Of a stretch of 64,000 nucleotides of DNA, positions 8,565 through 16,888 are shown one piece after another. Both the position numbers and the translations under genes were made by a program. The notes beneath the pieces were generated by a model. The model saw nothing but the letters and a program-made list of their open reading frames with translations. It was not told the DNA's origin and did no database searches. The DNA is from an uncultured Ruminococcus sp. (GTDB lineage: Bacteria; Bacillota; Clostridia; Oscillospirales; Ruminococcaceae). The stretch spans positions 62,001 to 126,000 of the forward strand of contig UQPZ01000003.1 in assembly GCA_900543145.1 (NCBI GenBank), in the 5' to 3' direction. Every line of letters starts with the position of its first letter. The first letter of the stretch is position 1.

Positions 8565-8606
8565 AACGGCACTTCTTAAAATCTGAGATCAAGAAATGCC
8601 GCCGTT
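8565..8606. terminator. Terminator after the GNAT gene
   Basis: An 11-bp stem with one wobble, CGGCACTTCTT (8567-8577) against AAGAAATGCCG (8591-8601), with T-rich sequence on both outer sides. It lies just past the stop of the minus-strand acetyltransferase gene. Confidence 0.7.
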
Positions 8607-8631
8607 TTTATTGCAATTTTTATCCGATGTA

Positions 8632-9180
8632 TCATTCAATTATTTTCATAGTTACAAGTCTTTTCAAAAGTCTGCCAGCATATGCGCCTATAAGAAGGTC
8701 ATATTCCTGTGCCGTTACAGTTCCGCCTATTCCCATCAGTTCGTAAACGACAGAGGCTTCCTTAAGTTTCAGGTCAAGAGCCACAAAGCCGTTCTGTCGG
8801 TAAAAACGCTTGCGCTTAACGCGAATATCATAATTTTCTGAATCTTCATCAAGCTGTTCGATCGCAAGAAAGATCCTGCGGTTCTGATACTTTTGCTTTA
8901 CAGTCTCCAGAACCTTGCTTCCGTAGCCCTTTCCTCTTTCAGAATCCAAAACAGCAAAATAGAAAATATAAGACAAATCAGCATAATTTACTATATAGAT
9001 AAGCCCGACAAACTTATGAGAATCGTAAATAGCCCAGAAATCTACATTTTCTTTCTTTGCCTTTGCGGACAGCAGCCAAAACGGAGCACGTTCTTCTATA
9101 GGAAACGCTTTTTTATACAACTGCTTTAAAAGCTTATGATCCGGAAACCTGCGGGTGACTTTTTTTAATGTAACGTCCAT
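8632..9180 (-). CDS. GNAT family N-acetyltransferase
   Basis: A 182-aa GNAT-fold protein. The acetyl-CoA pyrophosphate-binding loop is seen as R-G-K-G-Y-G-S-K-V-L around residue 80. It is preceded by the beta-4 strand (YIFYFAVLD) and followed by R-R-I-F-L-A-I-E and F-Y-R-Q-N-G-F, the typical end of the fold. The substrate cannot be predicted. The start has AGGAGG 5 nt upstream. The gene is monocistronic, divergent from tspO and closed by the hairpin at 8565-8606. Confidence 0.85.
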   Translation of the reverse strand: MDVTLKKVTRRFPDHKLLKQLYKKAFPIEERAPFWLLSAKAKKENVDFWAIYDSHKFVGLIYIVNYADLSYIFYFAVLDSERGKGYGSKVLETVKQKYQNRRIFLAIEQLDEDSENYDIRVKRKRFYRQNGFVALDLKLKEASVVYELMGIGGTVTAQEYDLLIGAYAGRLLKRLVTMKIIE

Positions 9181-9295
9181 ACTTACCTCCTGAATTTTTA
9201 TTTATGGTCTTTTTTACCGGAGAGCTTAAAATAACACATAAACCTGATAAAACAAGCATAGGATATAGCAAAATGAAATTGAACGGAGTATGTAT

Positions 9296-9769
9296 ATGAA
9301 AAAAGCAAACGCAACAGAACTACTGATATTTATAATAGGAACGGAATTAGCAGGTACTTTATCAGCATTGCTTTCCGGCAGCTTCCTGCCTTTCTATTTA
9401 AAGCTGAATAAGCCTGCGTTATCCCCTCCGGGATGGGTATTTCCCGTAGTCTGGACCCTGCTGTATGCGCTGATGGGAATCTCAGCTTATCTTATTAAAT
9501 CTTCTGACTCAGACAGAAAAAAAATAAAATCCGCCCTGTCAATATACATAATACAGCTGTCATTAAATTTTATGTGGAGTATTGTATTTTTCAGATTCAG
9601 ATCTATTGGATCGGCGGCAGCAGTTATCGTTCTTCTGCTGGCCGCAGCAGTATATATGACTTTGCGTTTTTACAGAATAAGACCTTCTGCCGCATACCTG
9701 AACCTTCCCTATATTGCATGGATCGCTTTTGCCGTATATCTCAACTTCGGGATACTGTTTTTAAACTGA
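9296..9769 (+). CDS. tspO: TspO/MBR family tryptophan-rich sensory protein
   Basis: A 157-aa protein with five predicted membrane helices and family motifs: P-x-W-V-F-P-V-V-W-T-L-L-Y near residues 46-58 and L-N-F-M-W-S near 88-93, with W-I-A-F-A-V-Y-L-N-F at the end. TspO proteins bind porphyrins and other hydrophobic ligands. ATG 9296 is preferred over 9290 because GGAG (9285-9288) is then 7 nt upstream. The gene is single and followed by a strong terminator. Confidence 0.9.
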   Translation: MKKANATELLIFIIGTELAGTLSALLSGSFLPFYLKLNKPALSPPGWVFPVVWTLLYALMGISAYLIKSSDSDRKKIKSALSIYIIQLSLNFMWSIVFFRFRSIGSAAAVIVLLLAAAVYMTLRFYRIRPSAAYLNLPYIAWIAFAVYLNFGILFLN

Positions 9770-9813
9770 GCCTGACCTCCCGAAATCAAAAAAGTTAATC
9801 AGACGAACCTGTC

Positions 9814-9850
9814 GGACTCGGATCGGTATATCGCCGAACCGAGTCCTTTT
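9814..9850. terminator. Terminator between tspO and mgtE
   Basis: A perfect 8-bp stem, GGACTCGG (9814-9821) with CCGAGTCC (9839-9846), an inner CGG/CCG pairing, and TTTT after the plus-strand arm. It lies between convergent genes. Confidence 0.8.
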
Positions 9851-9864
9851 ATATATGCCGAAAC

Positions 9865-11244
9865 TTATATATGAATATTGAATATCATCATCGAGATATT
9901 AAAGAAAACCAAGGTCGTACAGGTATCTACAATAGTTGTTATAAGCGGAGCAGCCATTATAGCAGGATCAAGCTTCAGCTTTTTTGCCGCCATAGGGAGC
10001 ATACAGCCTATCAGCTTAGACATTATTACCGTTGATATGATCGCCAGACTTACCGTAACCGCAAGCTTCAGCGGATCTGCATTTGAACCGGAATAAAAAT
10101 AGGTATAGGTAATATAAATACGTATTCCGTTGACTACCGCAAGAATAACGCTGACGATCAGCGCTATCCTGAACTCCTTGAAAACGACCTTGAAAAAGTC
10201 TTTTAGCCTTATCTCTCCCAGCGACATACCTCTGATTATCATGGTCGAAGTCTGAGAGCCGCAGTTTCCTCCTGTTCCCGTAAGCATTGGAATAAACGAA
10301 ACCAGCAACGGTACAGCCGCAAAAGCCGCTTCGTATTTTGTAATGATTGAACCTGTTATCGTTGCGGACAGCATAAGTATAAGCAGCCACATTATTCTGT
10401 TCTTGGCATGGGTTATTACAGGGGTTTTAAAATACGAATCCTCACTTGGCGACATAGCCGCCATACGCGAAAAGTCCTCTGTATTTTCTTCCTGAATAAC
10501 GTCCATAGCGTCATCGAAGGTCACGATTCCTACAATTCTAAATTCCTTATCCACAACCGGCAGCGCAAGAAAATCATACTTTGCAAACTGCGCCGCAACA
10601 AGTTCCTTATCCTCCAACGTATCGACAGTAATAACATTGGTATCCATTATATCCTCGATAAGGTCGCCGTCGTCAGCCGTAAGAATATCCAGCACCGACA
10701 AAACACCTATAAGCCGGCGGTTTTCAGTTACATACAGCGTATATACGGTTTCCTTTACCATTCCTATATGTCGTATCTTCTGAAGAGCCTCGCTTACCGT
10801 CATATCCTTATTGAGATAAATATACTCGGTGGTCATGATCGAACCGGCGCTGTCCTTGGGATACTGTAAAATCTGATTAATCTGTTTTCTGGTTTCATTG
10901 TCGGCATTTTTCAGGATACGCGAAACAACGTTTGCAGGCATTTCCTCTATAAGATCAACCGTATCGTCGATAAACAGATCGTCGATAACCTCGGCAAGTT
11001 CCTTATCTGTAAAGGAATTAATAAGCATCATCTGCATATCGCTGTCCATATACGAAAATACGTCAGCCGCAACATCCTTGGGCAGAAGCCTGAACAAAAG
11101 CGGCAGATCCTTTTTATCTACGTCGGAATCGTCGTGAAAATGCTGAAAAATATCGGCGATATCCGCCTCGTTCATATTTAGGAAAATCTCCTTTAGCACC
11201 TTGAAATTTCTTTTTTCAAGCAGCTTGATAATTGTGTTGTACAT
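9865..11244 (-). CDS. mgtE: Magnesium transporter MgtE
   Basis: A 459-aa Mg2+ channel: an N-terminal MgtE_N superhelical domain (about residues 15-120) with D-D-L-F-I-D-D-T-V-D-L-I-E-E-M-P, a CBS pair (about 125-250), a plug helix, and five C-terminal membrane helices (about 275-455). The conserved P-M-L-T-G-T-G-G-N-C-G-S-Q segment is present. I place the start at 11244, which has AAAGGGGG 8 nt upstream and matches the usual length; an in-frame upstream ORF to 11283 has no RBS. The 220-nt leader carries two hairpins and a small ORF. No M-box could be recognised. Confidence 0.93.
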   Translation of the reverse strand: MYNTIIKLLEKRNFKVLKEIFLNMNEADIADIFQHFHDDSDVDKKDLPLLFRLLPKDVAADVFSYMDSDMQMMLINSFTDKELAEVIDDLFIDDTVDLIEEMPANVVSRILKNADNETRKQINQILQYPKDSAGSIMTTEYIYLNKDMTVSEALQKIRHIGMVKETVYTLYVTENRRLIGVLSVLDILTADDGDLIEDIMDTNVITVDTLEDKELVAAQFAKYDFLALPVVDKEFRIVGIVTFDDAMDVIQEENTEDFSRMAAMSPSEDSYFKTPVITHAKNRIMWLLILMLSATITGSIITKYEAAFAAVPLLVSFIPMLTGTGGNCGSQTSTMIIRGMSLGEIRLKDFFKVVFKEFRIALIVSVILAVVNGIRIYITYTYFYSGSNADPLKLAVTVSLAIISTVIMSKLIGCMLPMAAKKLKLDPAIMAAPLITTIVDTCTTLVFFNISMMIFNIHI

Positions 11245-11480
11245 TGTTAAAACCCCCTTTTTGCGCACAAAAAAAGAACGCAAAATCAGCGTGCCAAGCC
11301 AACTGTACTATTTTATGTACAGCAGACAGGCGTATAGCTTCACGTCCAGACACAGATCACCCTTTATTCGCTTAAAGTATTAAAGCTAAATAAAAATACA
11401 AGCGGGCAAACGCCGCCGTATTCGGGGGGCAATCTTGTTCTGACTGACATCGTCCACTTGTATCTCATCTCCTCAAAAAT
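11245..11480 (-). promoter_or_regulatory. Long structured 5' leader of mgtE
   Basis: The leader contains a small ORF (11386-11457) and a perfect hairpin CTGTAC-N8-GTACAG (11303-11322). A second hairpin, CGCAAAA/TTTTGCG with a T-rich loop (11259-11285), ends next to the mgtE RBS (11253-11257). I looked for M-box riboswitch signatures and did not find them. Regulation through the small ORF and hairpins is inference. The rest of the gap up to the terminator at 11640 is AT-rich, with nothing further recognised. Confidence 0.45.
11386..11457 (-). CDS. Putative 23-aa leader peptide ahead of mgtE
   Basis: An ORF starting at GTG 11457 with GAGGAG 11 nt upstream, reading M-D-D-V-S-Q and then a P-R-I-R-R-R-L-P core. 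The acidic start followed by P-x-x-R-R-R-L recalls the E. coli mgtL leader (M-E-P-D-P...P-R-R-R-L). The resemblance is short and could be chance. An alternative ATG at 11468 opens a 34-codon frame (11364-11468), but it touches the RBS directly. Placement ahead of a Mg2+ importer gives the idea weight. Confidence 0.35.
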   Translation of the reverse strand: MDDVSQNKIAPRIRRRLPACIFI

Positions 11481-11610
11481 AAATAGCGTAAAACCGCATT
11501 AATAATGATACTACTTTAACGGCGTATTGTCAAGAGAATAAAAGTAAAGAAATTGTACGATCAGGATTTTTTATGTATTTATCATTTGCGGCAAAAATCA
11601 TTGCATACAT

Positions 11611-11640
11611 AAAAACAGCCTGAAAGATCAGGCTGTTTTT
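11611..11640. terminator. Terminator after the L,D-transpeptidase gene
   Basis: A 13-bp perfect stem, AAAAACAGCCTGA (11611-11623) with TCAGGCTGTTTTT (11628-11640), and a 4-nt loop. It lies 37 nt past the minus-strand stop codon, with T-rich sequence on the exit side. Confidence 0.85.
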
Positions 11641-11676
11641 ATTATAATTCGTTTTTAAATTGAAACGGCAGAACTT

Positions 11677-13440
11677 CTACCAGTACATTACTACAGGAGT
11701 TCCCAGATCAATATTCTCATAAACATACTTTGCTGCGTCGTAAGGCATATTTATACAACCGTGAGAACCGTTTGTTTTATACCTGTTTCCGCCGAAATAC
11801 GGATGCCAGGTCGCGTCGTGAAGACCAACTCCGAAAGTGCTGATGTTATTCCAGAAGGTTACCGGGGTCTCCCATTTTTCTCCGGTTGACAGACTTCCCT
11901 TCAGCACCTTGTCCTTTTCCTTGATCCAAAGCTTATAAACTCCTCCAGGAGTATTTCTCTCCTCAGTCGGCAAGCCTGAAACAATATCGCATTCATATTT
12001 GAGCTTTCCGTTTTTGTAATACCAGAAATGCTGCTTTGCCAGATCGACCTCGCAGTAAGTATCTCCTATATCGGATTCGGCGGTTCTCCATTCCGGATTG
12101 CACACATATTCATAAGCGGAATATGGATTCTTATAATAAATAGGCTCGATATTTGCGGACTTTCCCTCTTCAATTATTTCAACAAGCTGATCGCAGGTTT
12201 GCTGCTGGTCTATCCACCAGCCGTAGCAGCCCTCGCCCTTTTCAACTGTGATCTCACCTCTGCTGGTGGATTTAAACTTCCTGTCCTTGCCGTATGTATC
12301 ATACTTATCAGCAAGCTTTTCCACATATTCCATAGCTTTATCCTCATCAACGGTATAGCCGTCGGTCGGATCAGCGTTCTCAAAGGTTATCCAGTCAAGT
12401 ATCTCGCTTCCGTGCAGAGTTTCAGTAGTATAGGTAAAATCATAATTTATCTCAATATCGTAAAGAGAATTAAGCTGATCCAGCTGATCGGTGAGATCTT
12501 CTTCCGTTACCTCAGGATCCTCGTAGCAGTCAACAGCGCTAAGATCTATCAGATATTCGCCAGAATCAACATAGCCGATTATATAATCAAATAAATCGTC
12601 AAGCTTATCCTCGTCGACCTTATCTCCCCTTACCTCCTTAACGATCGCAAAGCCGTCGTCTGTTTTCTCAATATAAGCGTCCTGCGGCTCGGCAGTTCCC
12701 GGAGAATCAACGATCTTCCGCTTCACCTCACTGTATAGCTTATCCTTATCATAGGTAAATGTAGAATGGAAATTATACTCAGTCTTATTCCATAGATTCC
12801 TGAACCATGTATAATGATTCTGCTGTGTAAAATACTGTGAAACCGTTACCTTTATATTATCCTTATAGCCTATTTTATCAAGTGAGATCGTAAGATCAGT
12901 ACCGTCAAGCTTAGTAAGGGTTATATTTTCAGGAATTACCGAATTCTGAAGTACAAGTTCATAGGCTTCTTTCTCGGTCTTTCCGCTAACGTCGATACCG
13001 TTTATCGTAGTATTCGCAAGAAACTTTCCGTCAGCCTTGTTCATTCCGTAAAAATAAACTCCCGTAACCGCAGCCGCTGCCGCAATTACGATACAAGCTG
13101 ATAAAATACCTATAACTTTTGCTCTTGATCTCTTTTTCTTCTTTCGGCCCTTTGACTTTGTGGTGGAAGCGGCGCTGTTTTTTTTATGTACGCCTTCTGA
13201 AGCTTTTTTTTCGGTTCTTACCGCAGTTTTAACGGCTGCGGAAGTACCCTCAGAAGTTAAGTCGGCGCTTCCTACGTTTCTATCCGCCTGCTCTGCTTGT
13301 GAATTACCGTTATCATCGCCGCTTACGGAAAACAAGTCCGTATCGTCAGAAAAAATCTCTTCTCCGTTTTTAATTGCCATATTTCTTGCTATCTGCCTTG
13401 CAAGCTCTTCCTTGGACGGCTTATTAAAGTCTTTTTCCAT
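11677..13440 (-). CDS. L,D-transpeptidase (YkuD) with peptidoglycan-binding domain
   Basis: A 587-aa membrane-anchored enzyme. A low-complexity cytoplasmic N-terminus (about residues 1-105), rich in Ser/Ala/Lys, ends in a basic K-K-K-K-R stretch and one membrane helix (about 107-130). Two extracellular PG_binding_4/YkuD-associated regions follow (about 135-440), then the YkuD catalytic domain with S-H-G-C-I-N-M (Cys near 562; upstream His in G-V-G-L-H-D). It should form 3-3 cross-links or attach proteins to peptidoglycan, using a beta-lactam-tolerant cysteine chemistry. It has its own promoter (13488-13516) and terminator. Confidence 0.92.
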   Translation of the reverse strand: MEKDFNKPSKEELARQIARNMAIKNGEEIFSDDTDLFSVSGDDNGNSQAEQADRNVGSADLTSEGTSAAVKTAVRTEKKASEGVHKKNSAASTTKSKGRKKKKRSRAKVIGILSACIVIAAAAAVTGVYFYGMNKADGKFLANTTINGIDVSGKTEKEAYELVLQNSVIPENITLTKLDGTDLTISLDKIGYKDNIKVTVSQYFTQQNHYTWFRNLWNKTEYNFHSTFTYDKDKLYSEVKRKIVDSPGTAEPQDAYIEKTDDGFAIVKEVRGDKVDEDKLDDLFDYIIGYVDSGEYLIDLSAVDCYEDPEVTEEDLTDQLDQLNSLYDIEINYDFTYTTETLHGSEILDWITFENADPTDGYTVDEDKAMEYVEKLADKYDTYGKDRKFKSTSRGEITVEKGEGCYGWWIDQQQTCDQLVEIIEEGKSANIEPIYYKNPYSAYEYVCNPEWRTAESDIGDTYCEVDLAKQHFWYYKNGKLKYECDIVSGLPTEERNTPGGVYKLWIKEKDKVLKGSLSTGEKWETPVTFWNNISTFGVGLHDATWHPYFGGNRYKTNGSHGCINMPYDAAKYVYENIDLGTPVVMYW

Positions 13441-13487
13441 AGAAGCACATACCTTTCCATAATCAAGTTCCGCTGCTTTTACTTTTT

Positions 13488-13516
13488 ATTATACACCACC
13501 AAACGACAAATTGCAA
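13488..13516 (-). promoter_or_regulatory. Sigma-A promoter of the L,D-transpeptidase gene
   Basis: Minus strand: TTGCAA (13511-13516), 17-nt spacer, TATAAT (13488-13493), about 45 nt upstream of the ATG. Confidence 0.6.
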
Positions 13517-13712
13517 TCAGAAATTTTCACAATATACAAAGCTTGATTGCATAATATATTGGAGAATTTCCTATATTGTCACTGTGATATGTAATTGTAC
13601 GTTTTTTGTTACAGTTTTATTTTATAATAAAATACGTCTGTGAAAACTTTGTGACAGATTAGGGGTAAAACAAAATATTTTACAGGCTTATACCGCCTGA
13701 CAAAATTCACAT

Positions 13713-13731
13713 AAACTTTATGGTAAAGTTT
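13713..13731. promoter_or_regulatory. 19-bp palindrome, candidate operator of the ABC transporter operon
   Basis: A perfect inverted repeat with 8-bp arms, AAACTTTA-TGG-TAAAGTTT. It lies 24 bp upstream of a TATAAT box (13755-13760) and 62 bp upstream of the ABC gene ATG. Its symmetry and position suit a dimeric regulator; the protein is unknown. The rest of the 13441-13792 gap is AT-rich with no gene seen. Confidence 0.45.
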
Positions 13732-13792
13732 AAACGCAGTTTATATTCAGGCATTATAATTATTATGTAATACAATTAAAGGAGATAAGCAG

Positions 13793-16597
13793 ATGCTAAG
13801 CTTAAAAGGTATAGTAAAAAACTATGTTTCCGGAGACGAAACGGTTCAGGCTCTAAAAGGGATCGATATAGAATTCCGTGAAAGCGAATTTGTTTCAGTT
13901 CTCGGTCCGTCCGGCTGCGGAAAAACAACTCTGCTGAACATAATCGGCGGTCTTGACCGATATACAAGCGGAGATCTTGTAATAAACGGAAAATCAACAA
14001 AGGAATTTAGGGACAGCGACTGGGATACCTACAGAAACCATTCTATAGGCTTTGTATTTCAGAGCTACAACCTGATACCTCACCAGACCGTTCTTTCAAA
14101 TGTAGAGCTTGCCCTTACCCTTTCCGGAGTTTCTAAATCGGAAAGACGAAAAAGGGCCGTGGACGTTCTTACTCAGGTAGGCCTTGGCGACCAGCTTCAT
14201 AAAAAGCCTAACCAGATGTCCGGCGGTCAGATGCAGAGAGTTGCTATAGCCAGAGCGCTTATAAACGATCCTGACATACTTCTTGCTGACGAACCTACCG
14301 GCGCTTTGGATTCTGCAACAAGCGTTCAGATAATGGAGATACTCAAGGACATTTCCAAGGATAAACTTATTATAATGGTAACTCATAACCCGGAGCTTGC
14401 CGAAAAGTATTCCTCCAGAATAATTAAACTGCTTGACGGCAAGGTCACCGATGATTCCGACCCATACTCTGCCAGCATAGTTGAACCTATAAAAAAAGAA
14501 GAAAAATCAAAGAGAGAAAAGAAAAAAGCCAGAAAGACCTCTATGTCTTTCCTTACAGCGCTTTCGCTTTCCAAAAACAATCTGCTTACCAAGAAAGCAA
14601 GGACTATTCTTACTTCCTTTGCCGGAAGTATAGGAATAATAGGAATAGCTCTGATACTGTCGCTATCTAACGGTGTCCAGACATATATATCCTCTGTTCA
14701 GGAGGATACTCTCTCCACATATCCGCTGACTATAGACGAGACCTCCACGAACCTTGAATCAATGATGAAGGTTATGGCAGAAGCTGCTCAGCCTGATGAA
14801 AACAGACCTGCCGATAAGATCTATTCAAGAAATTCTACCGGTAAAATGCTCAACGCAATGATGACTGAATCGACCCATAACAATCTGAAGGACTTCAAAA
14901 CTTACCTTGACAGCCGAAAGGGAGATCTTGAAAATTATACTAGCGATATTAAATATTCCTACAGTACGGTAATGAATATTTATAAGGAAAACCCGAATAA
15001 CGATATTATACAGGTAAATCCCTCGCAGGTATACGAGGCAATGGGCATGAGCTCGCAGATAACCGAAATGCAGTCTTCGTCAATTGCTTCAATGTCACCT
15101 ATAATGGCGACTACCGCAAATATGTGGTCCGAAATGATAGATAATCAGGAAATACTAGACGCTCAGTATGATGTTATAGCCGGACATATGCCGGAAAACT
15201 ATAATGAGATCGTAGTCGTAGTAAATAAGTATAACGAAATAGACGACTTTGCTCTTTATTCATTGGGTTTAAAGGACGTAAGCGAGCTTTCTGATATGAT
15301 GGACGCTATGCAGAATATGGAAACTGTAGACGAGTCGGTCACAGAATATTCTTACGACGATATCCTGGGGCTTAAATACAGACTTATACTCAATACCGAT
15401 TATTACCAAAAAGAAGGCAGCAGATGGGTAAATATGTCCGAGGATGAGGACTATATGAGATCCGTTATAGAAAACGGAATAGATCTGAAGGTTGTGGGCA
15501 TACTTAAACCGAACGAAGAAGCCTCGGCTCAGTCTATAGGAGGCGTTATAGGTTACCGTTCCGATCTTATGAAAACGCTTATTGACAGAATAAACGAAAC
15601 AGAGATAGTAAAGGAGCAGAAAGCCGACCCGAAGACTGACGTATTTACAGGGCTTAAATTTGATACCAATGATAAAGAGGACAAGACCGCAGAGCGCAGC
15701 GAACTGCTTGCAAAGATCGGATACGATAAGCTTTCGGAAGCTGAAAAAGCACAGGTCGACGCGCTTTCAGACGAGCAGCTAGCTAAGATGGCGGCAAGTA
15801 TGGAAGCTATGAGCTCCGAGCCTGAGATGAGCCGTGAAGAAATGCTGGCGGTTATAAAATACAGCGAAATGTCCGACGAGGAAAAGGCACAGATAGATTC
15901 GCTTTCCGATCAGCAGCTTTCGGCTATGATAGAGATGATGAAGCAGAACGAGAAGCTTCCCGAAAAGCCGGAAACTACCTATACCGAAAATCTTTCGCTT
16001 CTCGGCGTAGCCAGCCTTGATACCCCCAGCAGCATAAATATTTATCCTAAGGATTTTGCTTCAAAGGAAGAAATTGAAAATATAATCAAAGAATATAACG
16101 ACAAGGCGGAAGCTGACGGACATGAGGAGAATATAATACAGTATACCGATATGGTAGGACTTATGATGTCGTCTGTGACCTCGATAATTGATGCTATAAG
16201 CTATGTTCTTATTGCATTCGTTGCTATTTCGCTGATAGTTTCTTCAATAATGATAGGAATAATAACCTATATTTCAGTTCTTGAAAGAACCAAGGAAATA
16301 GGAATACTGAGAAGTATAGGCGCTTCTAAGAAGGATATTTCCAGAGTTTTCAACGCTGAAACGATTATCGTAGGATTTACTGCCGGAGCAATAGGTATAG
16401 CGATCTCCTATCTGCTGACAGTACCAATAAATATGATCATTTCGCATCTTACAGACGCTCCCGTCAGAGCTGCGGTTCCGGCCGCCGGAGCTGTAATACT
16501 GATAATTATCAGTATGCTTCTTACCTTTATTGCAGGACTTATCCCTTCAAGGATCGCAGCTAAGAAAGATCCTGTAGTCGCATTGAGAACAGAATAA
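13793..16597 (+). CDS. MacB-type ABC transporter, ATPase fused to FtsX permease
   Basis: A 934-aa fusion. Residues 1-225 are a LolD/MacB-class ATPase: Walker A G-P-S-G-C-G-K-T-T, signature M-S-G-G-Q, Walker B I-L-L-A-D-E-P-T-G-A-L-D, H-loop V-T-H-N. A basic linker leads to membrane helix 1 (about 265-290), a ~480-residue extracytoplasmic domain, then three helices (about 790-930) with the FtsX pattern E-R-T-K-E-I-G-I-L-R-S-I-G-A. Such proteins work as mechanotransmission pumps for peptides or lipids. The outer domain contains two ~25-residue tandem copies (L-S-E-A-E-K-A-Q-V-D-A-L-S-D-E-Q-L and M-S-D-E-E-K-A-Q-I-D-S-L-S-D-Q-Q-L). RBS AAAGGAG. The cargo is unknown. Confidence 0.9.
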   Translation: MLSLKGIVKNYVSGDETVQALKGIDIEFRESEFVSVLGPSGCGKTTLLNIIGGLDRYTSGDLVINGKSTKEFRDSDWDTYRNHSIGFVFQSYNLIPHQTVLSNVELALTLSGVSKSERRKRAVDVLTQVGLGDQLHKKPNQMSGGQMQRVAIARALINDPDILLADEPTGALDSATSVQIMEILKDISKDKLIIMVTHNPELAEKYSSRIIKLLDGKVTDDSDPYSASIVEPIKKEEKSKREKKKARKTSMSFLTALSLSKNNLLTKKARTILTSFAGSIGIIGIALILSLSNGVQTYISSVQEDTLSTYPLTIDETSTNLESMMKVMAEAAQPDENRPADKIYSRNSTGKMLNAMMTESTHNNLKDFKTYLDSRKGDLENYTSDIKYSYSTVMNIYKENPNNDIIQVNPSQVYEAMGMSSQITEMQSSSIASMSPIMATTANMWSEMIDNQEILDAQYDVIAGHMPENYNEIVVVVNKYNEIDDFALYSLGLKDVSELSDMMDAMQNMETVDESVTEYSYDDILGLKYRLILNTDYYQKEGSRWVNMSEDEDYMRSVIENGIDLKVVGILKPNEEASAQSIGGVIGYRSDLMKTLIDRINETEIVKEQKADPKTDVFTGLKFDTNDKEDKTAERSELLAKIGYDKLSEAEKAQVDALSDEQLAKMAASMEAMSSEPEMSREEMLAVIKYSEMSDEEKAQIDSLSDQQLSAMIEMMKQNEKLPEKPETTYTENLSLLGVASLDTPSSINIYPKDFASKEEIENIIKEYNDKAEADGHEENIIQYTDMVGLMMSSVTSIIDAISYVLIAFVAISLIVSSIMIGIITYISVLERTKEIGILRSIGASKKDISRVFNAETIIVGFTAGAIGIAISYLLTVPINMIISHLTDAPVRAAVPAAGAVILIIISMLLTFIAGLIPSRIAAKKDPVVALRTE

Positions 16598-16620
16598 AAA
16601 TATATACGGAGGTAGATAAA

Positions 16621-16728
16621 ATGAAAAAAATATCTGCTGAAACTAAAGACAAAATTTACGGCTTAGCAAGCTGCCTTACCGCCGGTCTGGCTCTTATGGC
16701 GCTTATAAGCATGAGCTTTTTGCATTAA
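16621..16728 (+). CDS. 35-aa single-span membrane peptide
   Basis: A 35-codon ORF, 23 bp after the ABC fusion gene, with an excellent GGAGG 8 nt before its ATG. It reads as a charged N-terminus (M-K-K-I-S-A-E-T-K-D-K) followed by one hydrophobic helix (A-S-C-L-T-A-G-L-A-L-M-A-L-I-S-M-S-F-L-H). A strong terminator begins 14 bp after its stop, so it is the last gene of the ABC operon. I do not recognise a family. It could be a small accessory subunit of the pump. Confidence 0.65.
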   Translation: MKKISAETKDKIYGLASCLTAGLALMALISMSFLH

Positions 16729-16741
16729 GCATTTATTTTTT

Positions 16742-16776
16742 AAGGTCAGAGAAGATCGGTTCTCTGACCTTATTTA
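16742..16776 (+). terminator. Terminator of the ABC transporter operon
   Basis: A perfect 10-bp stem core within AAGGTCAGAGAA / TTCTCTGACCTT (16742-16771), followed by the T-rich TATTTATGTTT. Confidence 0.85.
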
Positions 16777-16826
16777 TGTTTGAAGTTAAATAAATAAAAC
16801 AAGATTCATATTTTTTCAAAAAGTGC

Positions 16827-16855
16827 TTGCTTTTTTTAGGAAGATATGATATAAT
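16827..16855 (+). promoter_or_regulatory. Sigma-A promoter of the VANTG surface protein-sortase operon
   Basis: TTGCTT (16827-16832), 17-nt spacer, TATAAT (16850-16855), about 33 nt upstream of the ATG at 16889. Confidence 0.65.
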
Positions 16856-16888
16856 GCAATTAGGTAAAATTGAATGGAGGAATACAAA

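Noticed and set aside
11245..11480. M-box (ykoK) riboswitch before mgtE
   Set aside because: None of the conserved M-box blocks could be recognised by eye; a covariance search would be decisive.
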